Assembly: GCA_020809705.1 (NCBI GenBank) | Contig: CP085826.1 | Span: forward strand, 6,882,001-6,946,000 | Direction: 5' to 3' | From: Calonectria ilicicola | Taxonomy: Eukaryota; Ascomycota; Sordariomycetes; Hypocreales; Nectriaceae | DNA: 64,000 bases | Shown here: positions 51,050 through 63,681 of the stretch, piece after piece | Layout: every line of letters begins with the position of its first letter | How positions within the stretch are numbered: the stretch's first letter is position 1 | Notes under the pieces: generated by a model | Seen by the model: the letters and a program-made list of their open reading frames with translations, nothing else | The model's database searches: none | What the model was told of the DNA's origin: nothing | Position numbers and translations under genes: made by a program

Positions 51050-53921
51050 CTATGTCTCGTACTTGATGCCAAAGGGAGTAGTCTCAGCAATATCCCAATC
51101 GCTGTCCTTGTTTGGATCACCAAAGACTTTCAGGGCTCGATATATAATCTTGTACATGCCTGTTGGCGCATAGCTGCCATTGGACAGTTGACCAGTCCAT
51201 GTTAGTGAACTGGTGCCCATTGGGTTTGAAAGGGCGGGATATGTATCAAGTTGGCCAATGCTGCCGTTCTGGGGCACCTGCAGGTTTGAGTTCAGGTCGG
51301 ACTCAACTGGAACAACGTCAGCACGAAGCTCAAGTGTTCCCAGGGCAAGGAATGCGACTAGATTAGGAAACACTGCGCTTGATCCATTGATGTTGGCGGA
51401 GTTGACAGTACCGGCCTTGGGGAGCGTAAAAGTGACGTTGGCTGCGAGAGGAGACAGCGTGCTGCTCTTCGATGTGCTGACCCAAGCATCTTGACTCGTC
51501 AACACCGTCGCGTTGTGCAGAGAACCAGTTAAACCCTGGTAGGGAATGGATAGACTGGATCCGTCTGTCCCGTTGATGGCAACCCACCCAGACCATACAG
51601 GGAGGCGTTCTCCGGTGAGATCTTGAGGGGGGGTTGGAAGAACTTCGATTATTATGCTCTCACCAGGGCCAAGGGCCACCTTGGTCTCACTAAACTGAAC
51701 CGTGGCGTGGGATTGGGTGACTTCATTGGGCCATGTGGAAGGATAGATGAGACCCTTTCGAAAAGTAAAGACAGTCACACTGGGAACGTGTGATATCTCG
51801 AATTGCACAGTATCCATACCGGTGTTTGTGAGGCTAAAGTTGCGGCTTGAGGGAAAGTTGTCGGTGTCGTTGAAGGACAGGCTCGATGGACTGAGGATGA
51901 CTTTGGAAAAAGCAGCCTCATAAGCTTGCACGAGACCTGCACCTTGTTGTGGCACGGGAGCCAGGTAATCGGACCAGTTGGTGCCGTCGTTGTAACGCTG
52001 CGGGTTGGCGGTGGCAGATAGGAGGTTTTCGATGAGCTCTGGGTTGAGGCTACCACGAACTTGGGCAATCAATGCATAGATTCCGGCCATCAAGGGGGTG
52101 GCCATGGAAGTTCCGGACTGAATGGCGTAACTTCCCTTGGATACGGGATAGGTAGACAGGATGTGACCACCGGGACAGCCGAATTGAGGCTTGACATCCA
52201 TCTCCCAAGTTGGACCCCAAGAGGTGAAAGTGCTGAGGGCGCCACCTGTGGAATTGTTCACATTGTAATCGGCTCCCATGGTGCTATTGATAGACATTTC
52301 GAGAACAACACTGGAGCCAGACTTGAGGAGGTCGACCCACTCCTCGCCCTGTTTGGCGCTGACCATTCCCACGGCCGCAATGCCACTGACAGTGGATGCA
52401 TCGGGAATAACAGGCTTGACGCTGACGGTGTTGTCATAAAACATGACGTATTTGGCCCCGGCAGCCTGTGCGAACTTGGCCTTTTTGTCAAAACTGCAAG
52501 TTCCTCTGCGGAGGAGGACAATGGAGTTGCTGAGGTCGGGAGTTGATGATGGGAATGTCTGACAACCATCGTTTGAGACACTGGTATCAGAAGAAAGAGC
52601 CCATAGAGACAACTTTACGCCGCTCCAGGCAGCTGGTTTACCATCAACCACGCCAAAGTCGGCTGTGTTGCTGTTGTTGACAATGTATTGTGAGACGTTG
52701 ACTAGGGTTGGGATATGTGAGTCGTCGAACGAGGCGACCGCACCCACGCCCTTCCCACTCGCGCCAGCACCAGCATAGAACATGCCTTCATTTCCATTAT
52801 TGCCCGCTGCCACAACGCAGGGAATTCCCTTGGCGACTATACGTGAAACTACGACGGACCAGGCCTCCTCGGACCAGCCGGCAGGGGCGGCGATGGACGC
52901 ACTGATGATGTTGACACCATCCTCGTAAGCCCGGCTGTATGCGGCAATCAGAACATCAGACCCTGTACCTTCAGCAGAACAACCAAAAGCACGGTAGGCG
53001 TAAAGGCTAACATCGGGGGCGGCGCCGGTGAATCCCAATTCGTTTTGCTGAGCGACAATGATACCGGCGACGTGGGTTCCGTGTCCCTCGCAATCCATCG
53101 GGTCATCGTCGGGTTGAGGTGCCCCTGATCCGGAGTAGGCATCACCTACAAGGTCAGTTCCGCCTGCTACAAGGCAGCCGGAGCCAAAGCATCCGCCTAG
53201 GGCAGGGTGTGTGTAGTCGACCTGGACATGGTAGTGTAAGTTCATTGAGTTCAACCCGTCGGGACAAGATGCTTAAGACGAGCACTTACACCACTGTCAA
53301 CAATTCCAATCTTGATTCCCTTTCCGGTGTAGCCCGCCGCTCTTAGCTTGTCGATCTGGGTCATCATATGAACCGAATACTCGTCCTTGGGGTATTGTGG
53401 TGTCTGGGTATTGGACCCCGTGGTGCTGGAATTATCGCCCCCTAAAAGATGACTGATGAAGCCCAAAAGCGACCTTTTCTTCATATTTTTAACTTCCTGG
53501 CCTGGGGTCCCCTTCCACTGCATCTTGGGTTTCGATAGGCCATACACTTGGACCGGATACATCTTCTTCACGGCTGGTAACTCGAGCATCTGAGCAGCCA
53601 GCTCCTCCGCACGCTCTAGGTCATTAAATTGAATCGAAGCACCCTTGAAGAGTTGAAAGTCGAAATCCATTCGGGTCAATCCACAATCGGCTGCTTTGGA
53701 ATAAAAATCGGTTCGGTCCTATGACGGGTCAGATGCGCTGTTGTTACGAGTCGGCGAGCCGCCCCCTCCCAATCCTCAAGTTCGCTTACATTGTCCTCCT
53801 CAAACTCGAAGATGTAGGCACCGGGCACGCGCGAAATGGTGTTTTTGGACTGAACGTAATCCATGCTCACGGCATTGGCCGCGGCCGCGAAAAGCGACGC
53901 AACCAACCCGAGGCGGACCAT
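51050..53921 (-). CDS. Secreted subtilisin-like serine protease (S8, Vpr-like, with PA domain)
   Basis: Exons 53790-53921, 53290-53718 and 51050-53221 (minus) give 910 aa. Residues 1-17 are a signal peptide (MVRLGLVASLFAAAANA). Residues about 30-110 resemble an I9 inhibitor propeptide. The S8 catalytic triad is complete: Asp 185 (GIVDSG), His 234 (GHGTHVAG) and Ser 559 (GTSMATP), with the oxyanion Asn in AAGNNGNEG near 328. A PA domain is inserted at about 406-496, and an Fn3-like region follows from about 610, as in bacterial Vpr and fungal 'minor extracellular protease vpr' proteins. Many NxS/T sites suggest glycosylation. It is probably exported to digest external protein; in some Hypocreales such enzymes help attack hosts, but no such role can be read here. 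Start at 53921 gives the signal peptide. Confidence 0.93.
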
Positions 53922-56544
53922 GGTGAAAAGCGAACGAAAGTATAGAAAAAGAGAGAAAAAAAAACACCACTAAAAGAACCAAAAAGATATGCAAATGAAG
54001 GTAAGGAATGCGTAGAAAGAAAATGAGTGAACGACAGAGTAACGAGTATGTAAACTCGTTGCTTTGGCCAAGCAGACTTGCGGGCCGCCAGCACTATATA
54101 CGAAGATCATTGCCCGGCGACATGCGGGCCCCAGCTTCTCTCGCTTTCAACGTCATGAGGCAGGGGTTTTAGCTTGGGTGTCAGTCCATCTATTACGGGG
54201 ATGCGCACTCGGACCAAGTCACGACGCTACTAAGGCGCTGCAACTGTTTGGGAAACACTTGGCGACCTACGCACGTACACTGACAATGAGATTACAGGGG
54301 AAATCCTCTAGAGAATATGGCGGCGGCTACGGGAAAGAAGACTAGCAATAGCTGGGCCGAACGCGGCCGAAAAGGGCGACACTTGCTCGCTCGCCACCTG
54401 GTGGTGAATTGACATAGCTTCCATTGCTGGGTGGTGAAGGTCCCCTGACGATCGTCCCCTAACTGGGCCTAGTTATCCGCATGGGAGGGCACAGCAGTTT
54501 GGGTTTTTTTTTATTTAGAGACTGGGTCAAGATGATGGTGTCGTCGCAGGTCGTTGACTGATGATGTAAAACCCACCGCGGAACCAAGGCAACGGGGATG
54601 CGGTGCCTTGGCACCAAGACACGAGAAAGCGGGAGCATGAAGATCGCGTCGCATGGCACCCTGGAAGAGTTGTAATTTTTAGCACCAACGCGAGCCTCAC
54701 CCGCGGTGCCTGGATTTGCGACGGCGCCACGAAGCCAATCGAGGCGTTGGATTTCCTAATCAAGTAATTGCATTGTCATCGCACACCGCGAAGCTGTCGT
54801 GTGCTAAGCTGACATTTAATGCCACCGACTTTGACTGCCATGTACGAATGTGTTGGCAATGATCCCCTCTCGACCGCATCATGCAGGTAATACATTGTTT
54901 CCTTGCGAACAAAAGAAATGCAGGACATGGCCGTGAATGTGCCCAATGCAAGCCGGAACGATTGGAATTTCTTGCATGCTACCAGTGAGCCCACGAATCG
55001 CGATAGAGTTTGTGGACCTGATGAGCTCGGAGATTGAGCTGCAACATGGGGGGTCAGTGACCTCGGACACTTCTTCTTGGGGCTAATTTTCCTAAGAAAA
55101 AGACGTGTTAAATTTACGTGTCTGAATGGGTTGTATTCTTCTAAATAATCACACGAGAAAAGAAATCTCATGGTAGCAATCTGTGTTGTTTCTTCCGCAG
55201 AGTGGATCGACGCAGAGTTTGTCAGTTTCACAATGTTTCGAGAGAATGATCCCTTCATTCTGACCTGACAAGGGGCCCTTGCGCGCATTAGCACGACCCA
55301 GGCTCCCCATCCCAGAGTTCCGGCTAGAGTTACTTGCCAGGCCGATATTACACGGACTCGTACAGATGCAGGCCCTGTCCACTCTTTCATCTCGTCTCAT
55401 CTCTTAGAAACGCTGCCCTTGGCCGATACCACCTCTCCCCAGCAGCCTCTCTCGACTCGACATGCACTGCAATTCGCTTATCCATGTGTAAATGTAGCTC
55501 TCTATAAATCATCTCGTAAAAAAAAAAAATTACCGTTTGGCCTGTGTTGCCTTTCCCTGGAGTCGTGTGCTTCTCGCTAGCCTTGCACGTCCGCATGCTG
55601 ATGTAATGGCCAGCAGCGCAGTTCCAGGGAACCACAGAAATCTGATCGGAATAATTGGCTTGTGATTGACAGATCCTCCGCATTGGATAAATTGAATTCG
55701 CTCACGGACGGCAGCTTACACCAACATGTTCATCGCATCTTGAACCACAGACCTCGAGAATGACGAACCACGGGGTTCTCATAAATTGTTTCTACCCTTT
55801 CCTTAGATCTGGATTACCGCAACAGCCGGGCGCGGGAGCTAAATAAGCTTGAGACTTGCATGTGTCACAAGGAACACTGAGCCTGAGACGATGCTTTAAT
55901 TATATGGCTGCTGTTTGCCTATTCATCAATGTGGAACACGGACTCGACCATTTACAGGTCATCATGTTAGGCCACATTTTGAGAATGGTAGTGAATTATG
56001 TGGTGTGCTTGAGAAAACAATAATACCGAGTAGACCCAAGTGGCCCATATACGTGGCAGTGTTGCAATCGGAACTGTTCCAGGACAGTCGAAACTGGGCT
56101 TACCAATGTTTGTCCTTTTAAACCAAAACCTGCTAATTGCGGGTAGCATGTGGCACAAAAATAAATCTCCGAGTGATACATGGATCTGCAAGTTTGTATT
56201 CTGGTCAAGGCTGCCTCAATCGATCAACCAAATATATGCATCCCTAATGAGCAATTCTATTTTGGTAAATCATGAGCTCGACCAAAAGGAAGCTCCAAAG
56301 CCACAATGGTGGTAGATACAACTGAGTTTGACCATGATTCGCCCGACCAAGAAACAATCAACTTAATCTTCTGTATAGCAAAACCTTGATACCCTCATAA
56401 AAACTTAGATAGTTATACTTAAGATGGCTTTCATTCTCAAAACTGTAGATCCCACCACGCACCGTTCACATCCCCTGACACCGTATCCAATGTCGAAAAG
56501 TTATACTGAAGTTGTTCGTTAAGATAATCTTGCTCGTCAAGTGA
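53922..56544. other. Intergenic region upstream of the subtilisin gene
   Basis: About 2.6 kb. The first 150 bp upstream of the subtilisin start are AT-rich leader or promoter. A 204-codon minus-strand ORF (54776-55390) has no recognisable domain and no supporting context. A T run at 54506-54513 and an A run at 55519-55530 are present. No RNA gene recognised. Confidence 0.5.
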
Positions 56545-58652
56545 CTAAGCTAATGGATACCCATCAGCACCAGACGGGGACCTCATAGGCATGTGCAAGG
56601 TGGTCATGACCCGAGTCGTATCTAGGGGCGGCAACGGTCCTTGGTTCGCACCCCCGAAGTAGAATCCCGACGACAGACTCATGGTGGGCTGTCCCGCTTG
56701 AGAATTGGCGTGCAGTGTGTTTGGGTCGGCCAGGGGTAAGTCAATGGGGACTCGAGTCCCGTGGGAGAATGAATTCAACAGAATGTCGACTTCGGGAGAA
56801 GAGGCCCCTTGTCCGGCATTTAGGCCAGTGGGGGCGCGCTCAGGGGTTTCAAGGACTACTGCTGAATCCGATGGGATCGTGGGCCTATGGTCGTTAGCCT
56901 CAGTTGTCACATTTTCGTACTGCCTCAAGGCGGTTTGCAGCGTCTGAGGAGAAGCATGAGGCAGCCATTGGGTGATTCCGATAGCAGCTAGCGATGCGAG
57001 AAGGATGGCGGCGATGCTCTGTGATATAATCTACTTCATTTCCTCTCCGCTTGGATGAAAATCTTCCCTCCTCGCAACCCTTCCACTGCTCACAGCTAGG
57101 TCTGCTTTGATATTGTAGCTGGATTCTACCAATACTTCCGTTTTTTTTTTGCAAGAAGTTGGCCCAAATTTTCATAGTCAATGTGAACTGCATAAGTATT
57201 AGCACATCAGTGACAAACAAGTTGATGGGCAGAGATCATACAGAGGGTAGTAGGCTCTTGGAAGTCAGGGAATCTATTTTTGGGAAAGATGACATGATGG
57301 ACCTCAATAAAGAGGTTTTTACAATGATCGAGCCATATATTAAGGTCTCGGGGCCGGTGACGCCCGTGTGACTCAATTTTTTGTAGGATTTCAGCCAATT
57401 GCGTCGGGTCCATGTAAAACTTTGCATTGTCCTTTGCGTTTAGGTCGCATTTCTTCCTCTCTGGGGAATGATGTGTTTTAAGATGGTCCCTATAGTGAGA
57501 ATCAGTACCAGATGTTCAGGTTAGATCTGGGGTTGTTCAGTCATATGGCTTACTTCCAGAGGTTCAACTGAGTCATATTCCTAGAGAAGCAGAAGCGAAA
57601 GAGGGGGGTTTCGTTGATCGTGGGGTACGCAAGAAAATATGGACAGATCCAGCGGCGATTTTTGTCTTCGTTTCGCTTCTTATTCGGGGGTGGGCCATCA
57701 CTTTTCCCTCCGTCGCCTGGTCCCGTTCCACCACCTCTACCAGTGCCTCCGCCACTCTTTTTTCCGCTTCCTCCTCCACCCTTGCCAGATCCGCCGGAAG
57801 GTTGATCATAACCACTTCTGTTCCCGTTCGAGTCATCACCCGACCTATGACGCTTCTGGGATGACCCTACGGTGGATTTCGGAGGGCCAGACGGCGAGCC
57901 ATCAACGCATTCGGTTTCGGATTGGATAAGGAGGTTGCGGCGATGGTGTGGTAGCTGGTTTACAGCAGAAATAACATATTCTGCGTACAGCGGGTCTGAG
58001 GCTAGGACATGTCGGATGGAAGCAAAGACAGAAGGATCGGGCAGTGTCGGCGGACATATTGAGGCCGCGAACGACGTGGAAGCATATTCTGGTGCAATCG
58101 GGGAATTAGATGTGTCTCGTCCGTCACCGCCATGATTACTCTTGAATGGTGGAAAGGACTCAGAAGGCGTAGATCGGTCAGCCGGCGGTTCAGCGAGCTG
58201 TCGGGAGGAATTCGAAAAGACCTGAGAGACTTTGCATGTTGTAGGGCATTGATAAGTCCTGGCGATGATTTCCTCGATAGGGCGCTGCTGCTCCAAAGCG
58301 GATCGCTTCATTAGCTAAAGACAAATGGGGGCTGCCGCTTGCGACCGAAAGATGCTTACACGAGAACTGCCAAAGCGACTGGCTTGACGGAATCTGTCAT
58401 CGAACTCTCGGATGTGCTCGTAGGCAAACTGAACGTATTGTGTTACGCTCCGTCCAGCCCCACCCACTTCGACAAAGCGTTCAGTTCCTGTTCCAACTTG
58501 CAGAAAGACAGCAAGTAATGGCACGGTCTAGGGTAAAAGGCGGTTAGCTTTACACAGTGGGGGCGGGGTTAACCCCTCATGGATCGAGGTGTGTCAATCA
58601 GGACTAAGGGACCTACATCTGTCTGAATACCGTGAATCATTGAACGTGACAT
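56545..58652 (-). CDS. Fungal zinc-finger-like hypothetical protein, 3' end unresolved
   Basis: Well-supported exons (minus) are 58617-58652, 58360-58527, 57554-58314 and 57242-57489, with GTAGGT, GTAAGC, GTAAGC and GTATGA donors and TAG or CAG acceptors. The N-terminal 70 residues (QYVQFAYEHIREFDDRFRQAS) are predicted helical. Residues about 225-290 are Gly/Ser/Lys-rich low complexity. Then comes WICPYFLAYP, then NLWKDHLKTHH, then a segment ending VIFPKNRFPDFQEP, the layout of a large fungal family with a degenerate C2H2-like region followed by an FPxxxxP motif. After 57242 a good intron (57188-57241) exists, but the frame beyond crosses a 10-A run and degenerates. The last open segment (about 57028-56545) has a hydrophobic stretch AAILLASLAAIGI and a Pro/Ser-rich tail. 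It may be a separate exon, a neighbouring gene or a decaying end. Function unknown. Confidence 0.5.
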
Positions 58653-61600
58653 ATTTCCCACTCGAGTCTCAGTAGCCTTGGAATGAAAATGTAGCGAAAA
58701 TATAAGTTTAGGTACGGAGAGGCAGAGGAGGTAGAATTGGGGGGTGGGAGGTGGTCTCATTTAGATTTAGGTAGTTTCTAATTTGTCCGTAGCTATGGAC
58801 AAAACATGAGGCTACCCGGCTAGTCAATGGGCTCGACACCGAAAGTCCACTGCGAGTCCCTAAGGATTGTCAGCGCAGCCACCGACCAGAACGGCAGCTA
58901 CAGAGAAACGATGGCAAGGATGACGTGGCGTGCCAGAGGCGCATGGAAATCCCCCACAAGCTATGAAAGACGGGAACCTTGTCAGTCGGTCGCCGTGTCA
59001 TTTCAACACCAAAGGAAAAAAAAATCGCATGCTTCTATCCTCGATCGATTTGGCGGAAAGTCACGGGTGGCCAGTTAGCAGGAGTCCCGTTTTACTCAAC
59101 CAATGAGTCAGGTGGATTCTACCCTCCGTAGCTGCTGTTGCTTCTGTTCAGACTCAGCTTGAAGACTTGAGTCTAAACAATTTCACTCTGCACCAAAATT
59201 AACTGCCATTCTTCCACTTCGCTGTCGCTCCTCTCACCGCACAACTCACCGCCGGTTATACCTCGTATTTGGTAGTTCATGCGTTTGAGACATGGCTCAG
59301 CCTTCAGCTCCCTGCTAGGTAGTTCTTGACGCTTAGCTCGAAACAGGGCATGGACTGCGCATGCGACAATCAATCTTCCGTGGTCACCTCTTCTTATCTC
59401 CAATTCCTCTTCCTGCTACACACAAGTCTCGCTATCCAGCAAAGTCCAGTCAATACACCAGATAAGGCTTGCAAATACAAACCCAAAATAAGAAAATTAT
59501 CAGATATTGCGATAATCTAGAAATATTCTCCCTAATATCTTAAAAGAAAACACATTACAGCCTGGTATTAAAAGGCACCCCCCCTGTTTAAGTCATCCAA
59601 ATCCAACTTAGACCAGCCATCAAACAATCTAGCTCAATCCAACCAAGTAAAGATAAGAGAAAGTAAGCTCCAGCGCCTAACCACCAAGGAAATATCCAAG
59701 AGCCAATTGCCAGAGAGGCATGCTAGAGTGATGTACGAGTCCCGTCTTCTGGACAGCTATGGTTACCTCCAGCCAGCTCTTTATCAAAATGAGCTAGAGC
59801 AACTGCAGCTACCCTGGACGGAGCCTTGTCTCAAATTCCGCCACTGGGTTTTAACGCCCATTTTCAATATCTCTGCAGCCATAGATCTACTGCTCTATAA
59901 AAGCTTTTAGTCTGACTTTTTTTTCTCTCACCGTCTTCGTCATTTCTCTCTAACGGTGGACTTAAAATATCCACAGCCTCATACTTTGTTTGCAGCTATC
60001 GCCAAACATGTTATTTCTTTGTAGCCACTACATGCGGTATGAAGCTCCGTTTTGAGAATTATTTGTGTGATGAATTGGACTTTTCCCCGTTGTGCCACAA
60101 GTCTAGTGTAGATCCTAGCAATCTAGCTGCGAGGGGTGTTAGTAAGGCATGCTTGCACAGAAGTGTGATCTTGCCAATATTTAAATTCTATTTAATACTC
60201 TACCGTGATCAATCAAATCAGCCAATCGGTATTCATATAGATGTGCTGTGACTTGGCATCCAGACTAGGTTTGTAGTCTGCCCTATTTCGCTCAGAGATG
60301 GTTCCGGTTGTTTGCTCGGAGCCAAGTTCCAGGGGAAAACTAGCATTAAGCTTAGCCCCGTGTTGGCTGACTGGTCCAGAAGTGAACTTGTGATTCTGCA
60401 TTTATCTTGTGGCTGCTGCCTATTGCGGGCTATTGAACTTAGTCGCCTTAGCTGTACTCGGATGGGGAAGGGGTGACGGATTGTATGCCAGAACTTGATG
60501 GGATTCAGTTACTGAGCATCGGATACCTAACCTAAGTGCATATAATAGCCGAAGCTGGTCTACTTGATGAACCTAGGGGCCATTTTTACCAGCTGAAAAG
60601 CTCCCAGATAGTTTGCTACCGCCGCTTCTCGAGGGTAGTGCAATTCTGCGACAATCTGGAGATCCTAAATGCCCATTTAATTTTGCCAATAATACCGGTG
60701 ACTTCTCTAGTACGGTTGGTTTCGGAGCAGCTGATGGGTGCTTTCCATAGCTAGTGTTTCGAGATTGAGGGCTTAGTTCTAATTTAAGCTACTGAGTTTT
60801 GGGGAAATCCTGAGTCTCTAATCTGAGTGCAAAGTGCCAGGAATTAGCTGTAAGCAATTGATTTTGCGCCCATTATGATGTTCTGAGAAACGCTAACAAC
60901 ATTTTTCATAGCATATTTAGATTCAATTGGGTTCAATTATTGATTCAACTGCGCTGAAAAAAAAAAGAAAGAAAGAAAGACCCAGCTCATTGCAGACAAC
61001 GCTGAGCAGAAAAGACACTAGGTATGACGTTTCGATAATATATACTAATAATAAATAATGCAATGGGTATCTTATATTTGAACTTACTATTTCAAATACT
61101 TGAAACTTCAGAAACCACACAATAATGATGTTTGGCACCTCCCTTTTGATCGGATTGTTGGCCTTTGTTTCAGTAGGGAAGGGAGATTTACAGATAACGC
61201 AAGAAGAAGCCTTGAAACAAAAGAGTTTTGCTGTCTGTATACTGATCTATTGATTGTAATGCGAATACATCTTTTATTACTTAAATATATCGTCTTTAGT
61301 TCGCTCTTTCCCCTGGCCTATGATCCAGTCTGGTACAGGATCTATCCCCCTCACTGGCCCCTGTGTCGTATTTCCTATTGCTTGCTACAAATAAACCCCA
61401 CTTTTCCCCCGCATAATCTCTTCTGCACACAGGATCGATGAGCCCGTTGTTGTCGAGTCTTGATCTGTCGTGAGGGTGTAGATCGGTCGGACTTGGCTTG
61501 CAGAGTTCAATATTGGCGTATCTCTCAACCTATGGATGAATGATTGATGGGATTTTGGAGCATATGGCGTTGGAAAGACATTGTCTATTGGAGGATGTGC

Positions 61601-63681
61601 ATTGGAATGTATTGGTTTTAGCTGTGGAAGCTGTATCAAGTATAATTATGCAGGTTTTTAGAAGGGTATTGAGGTTATCTTGTATCGAGGATCAAGTTAT
61701 TTGGTTTTTGATTGGGGAAATTGCAATTAAGCCAAGTTGTTGAATGTGGTTGTATTTGCCATGCTTGTGGTTTCTGGACTTCAAGGAGAAACTCGCTGCT
61801 CGTTTTTTAACGGACATATAAGCCTTTCACTCCAGGCTATTATGATATAGAAACTACCATTGAGAAATCGCATTGAGCTTATAATAGCCGTGATTTTAAG
61901 GAAGCCATGGTAGGGCTTTTCGGCGCGGCTGGCTAAGATACCTCGCTGCCCTTATCCTTTTTCGCAACACAAATCATGCCACTGCTACGACATGACTACC
62001 TTGATGTCAAGCAATCTGGAAAACTGAAGAGGAAAAGGAGAGCTCATGCCACTAAGGGTTAGATTGAATTGACGGAACATAATGAACAGAAACCCCAAGT
62101 TCATCTTTCGGCTATCTTGACCCCTAACTGTAGGGGCCAGTTTTCACTTGAGATTCGGATAGAGTCAATTCGATGACAGATCAGCGTGCGATTTTAGAGT
62201 AGTGTTGCTTCTATAACTCATGTGCTCTAGCTTGTTGGGTCTTTTGAGAGCTTATCGTGATGATGACTATGTGGGATCTGATAAGATTGGTTCCCCGTAA
62301 ACTTTATTTTGTAGATCAAGACAGCGTAGCTTGCAACAGTGCGCCTCAACCACGCAGGATATAACACATGTGCTCTAATGTGTTTTTATCAGATTAAATG
62401 GATCCGACGAATGCGGTAAGACTAGCTATTGCTTAATTTTTGCCACCCGCTGTAAGTGGTTTTTTGCACACAGCTCAAAAAATGCCCACTTGGTTCCGTC
62501 TTACACAAGCGCTGCACCCATTGGTTTGGGCAACCTCTGAGAGTAGTTCTCTTTTATTTTTCCCTTCTAGGAGAGACCCCCATTCACGTGTATCTGGTCC
62601 TCCACGTTAATGGTCATGCGGAAACCTCCTCTAACGGGTCTCTTCACCGCCTTTGGTGTCTCTTTTTTTTTTTTTTTTTTTTTTTGGGCAGCGGGCGTTT
62701 TTAATTGTTGCGGGCTGGGCCGCCGTCAGATCCACCACACCCAGCGACACACTCTAGCATCCCAGCCCAGCTCGTCTAGGAATTTGGGGGAAGCGCGGGA
62801 AACGATCATCCTTCACGGGAGAGGGGTGTGTGTCTGTGTGTGTACTTTACCATGAGCCGAAACTCGGATGATGATGATGTCGATGATCCCTCCCGCTCGG
62901 GCAAAAGGGCGAGTTGATTCCCTGGTCTGGCCTGTACGTAATTATTTACCGCACACGGCACTTTCATGTTTTTGTTGCCATGGTATGGGCTCATGTGCGC
63001 AGCGCGGAGTTTGCTCCGTTCCTGGAAGAAGAAGAGGGCGACTTGCGTGGGCACCCCCTTGTTGCGCTCACACTGCCTGCCCTTGCCCACGCTGGCTGGC
63101 GTGCCCCATATCCAAGTATCGACAGCTAGCTGCAGGGCGTGGGAATTTTGAATTCGCAGGTCACAGGCGACAAGGCACGAGCAAAAGGCATCGGTCCCGG
63201 GGAAGTCGCAGAGCCCAACCCCCATCCCATCCCGTTTTCGCCCCCGTCCCGCCCCGCAATCCCTCGCATTGCGCCAAGGGGCCCAAGGCAACCTTGTGAT
63301 TCTGCAGTGCCCCTTCTTGTCTGATTGATCAGATAAGCTGGTGCCAAGCGTCGCGGGCCCATGGGGGTCACCCGTGCCCGGGAGCCTGTCATGCCCCGCC
63401 TCTGATTGGCCAAAAACTCAGACAGGCTTGCCCGCCTCCCTGAGCCAATGCCGACGTTGGTGATGGAAATGGGGAGCCGTACTGGATACAGCTTTAATTG
63501 TTTTTATTGCGAAACACCACATTGGCTCAATTGACTTCAAGTCTTGACAGTCGACATCCTATGTGCAGACGCCTTCGAATTCATCATTATCATAATCTCT
63601 CTGAATCGTTTTTACATCTTGTTTTCCTGCCTCAATTCCAACTTGTTGTTCCAATCTCAAAACCATCTCCCTCTCGCAGCC
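58653..63681. other. Long intergenic region with AT-rich island
   Basis: About 5 kb. From about 59450 to 62400 the DNA is more AT-rich than the gene-bearing flanks but lacks the extreme composition of the first 30 kb and shows no LTR or match to those elements that I can see. A tetranucleotide GAAA run lies at about 60965-60978, a long T run at 62656-62684 and a GT-rich run at 62824-62842. The 300 bp before 63682 include an inverted CCAAT box (ATTGG, about 63404), a plausible promoter element of the ACR3 gene. Confidence 0.5.
59578..59910 (+). pseudogene. Unrecognised open frame, possible gene relic
   Basis: An open plus-strand frame of about 110 codons ends with TAG at 59910 and has no ATG at its start; the first in-frame ATG is at 59731. 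The last 85 codons look protein-like rather than random, with KLQRLTTKEISKSQLPERHA and LYQNELEQLQLPWTEP as examples. I do not recognise the family. It may be the remaining exon of a decayed gene in the AT-rich island, or chance. Confidence 0.25.

Noticed and set aside
54776..55390. 204-codon minus-strand ORF
   Set aside because: No recognisable family, no supporting exons, composition like its intergenic surroundings. Possible but not supportable as a gene.
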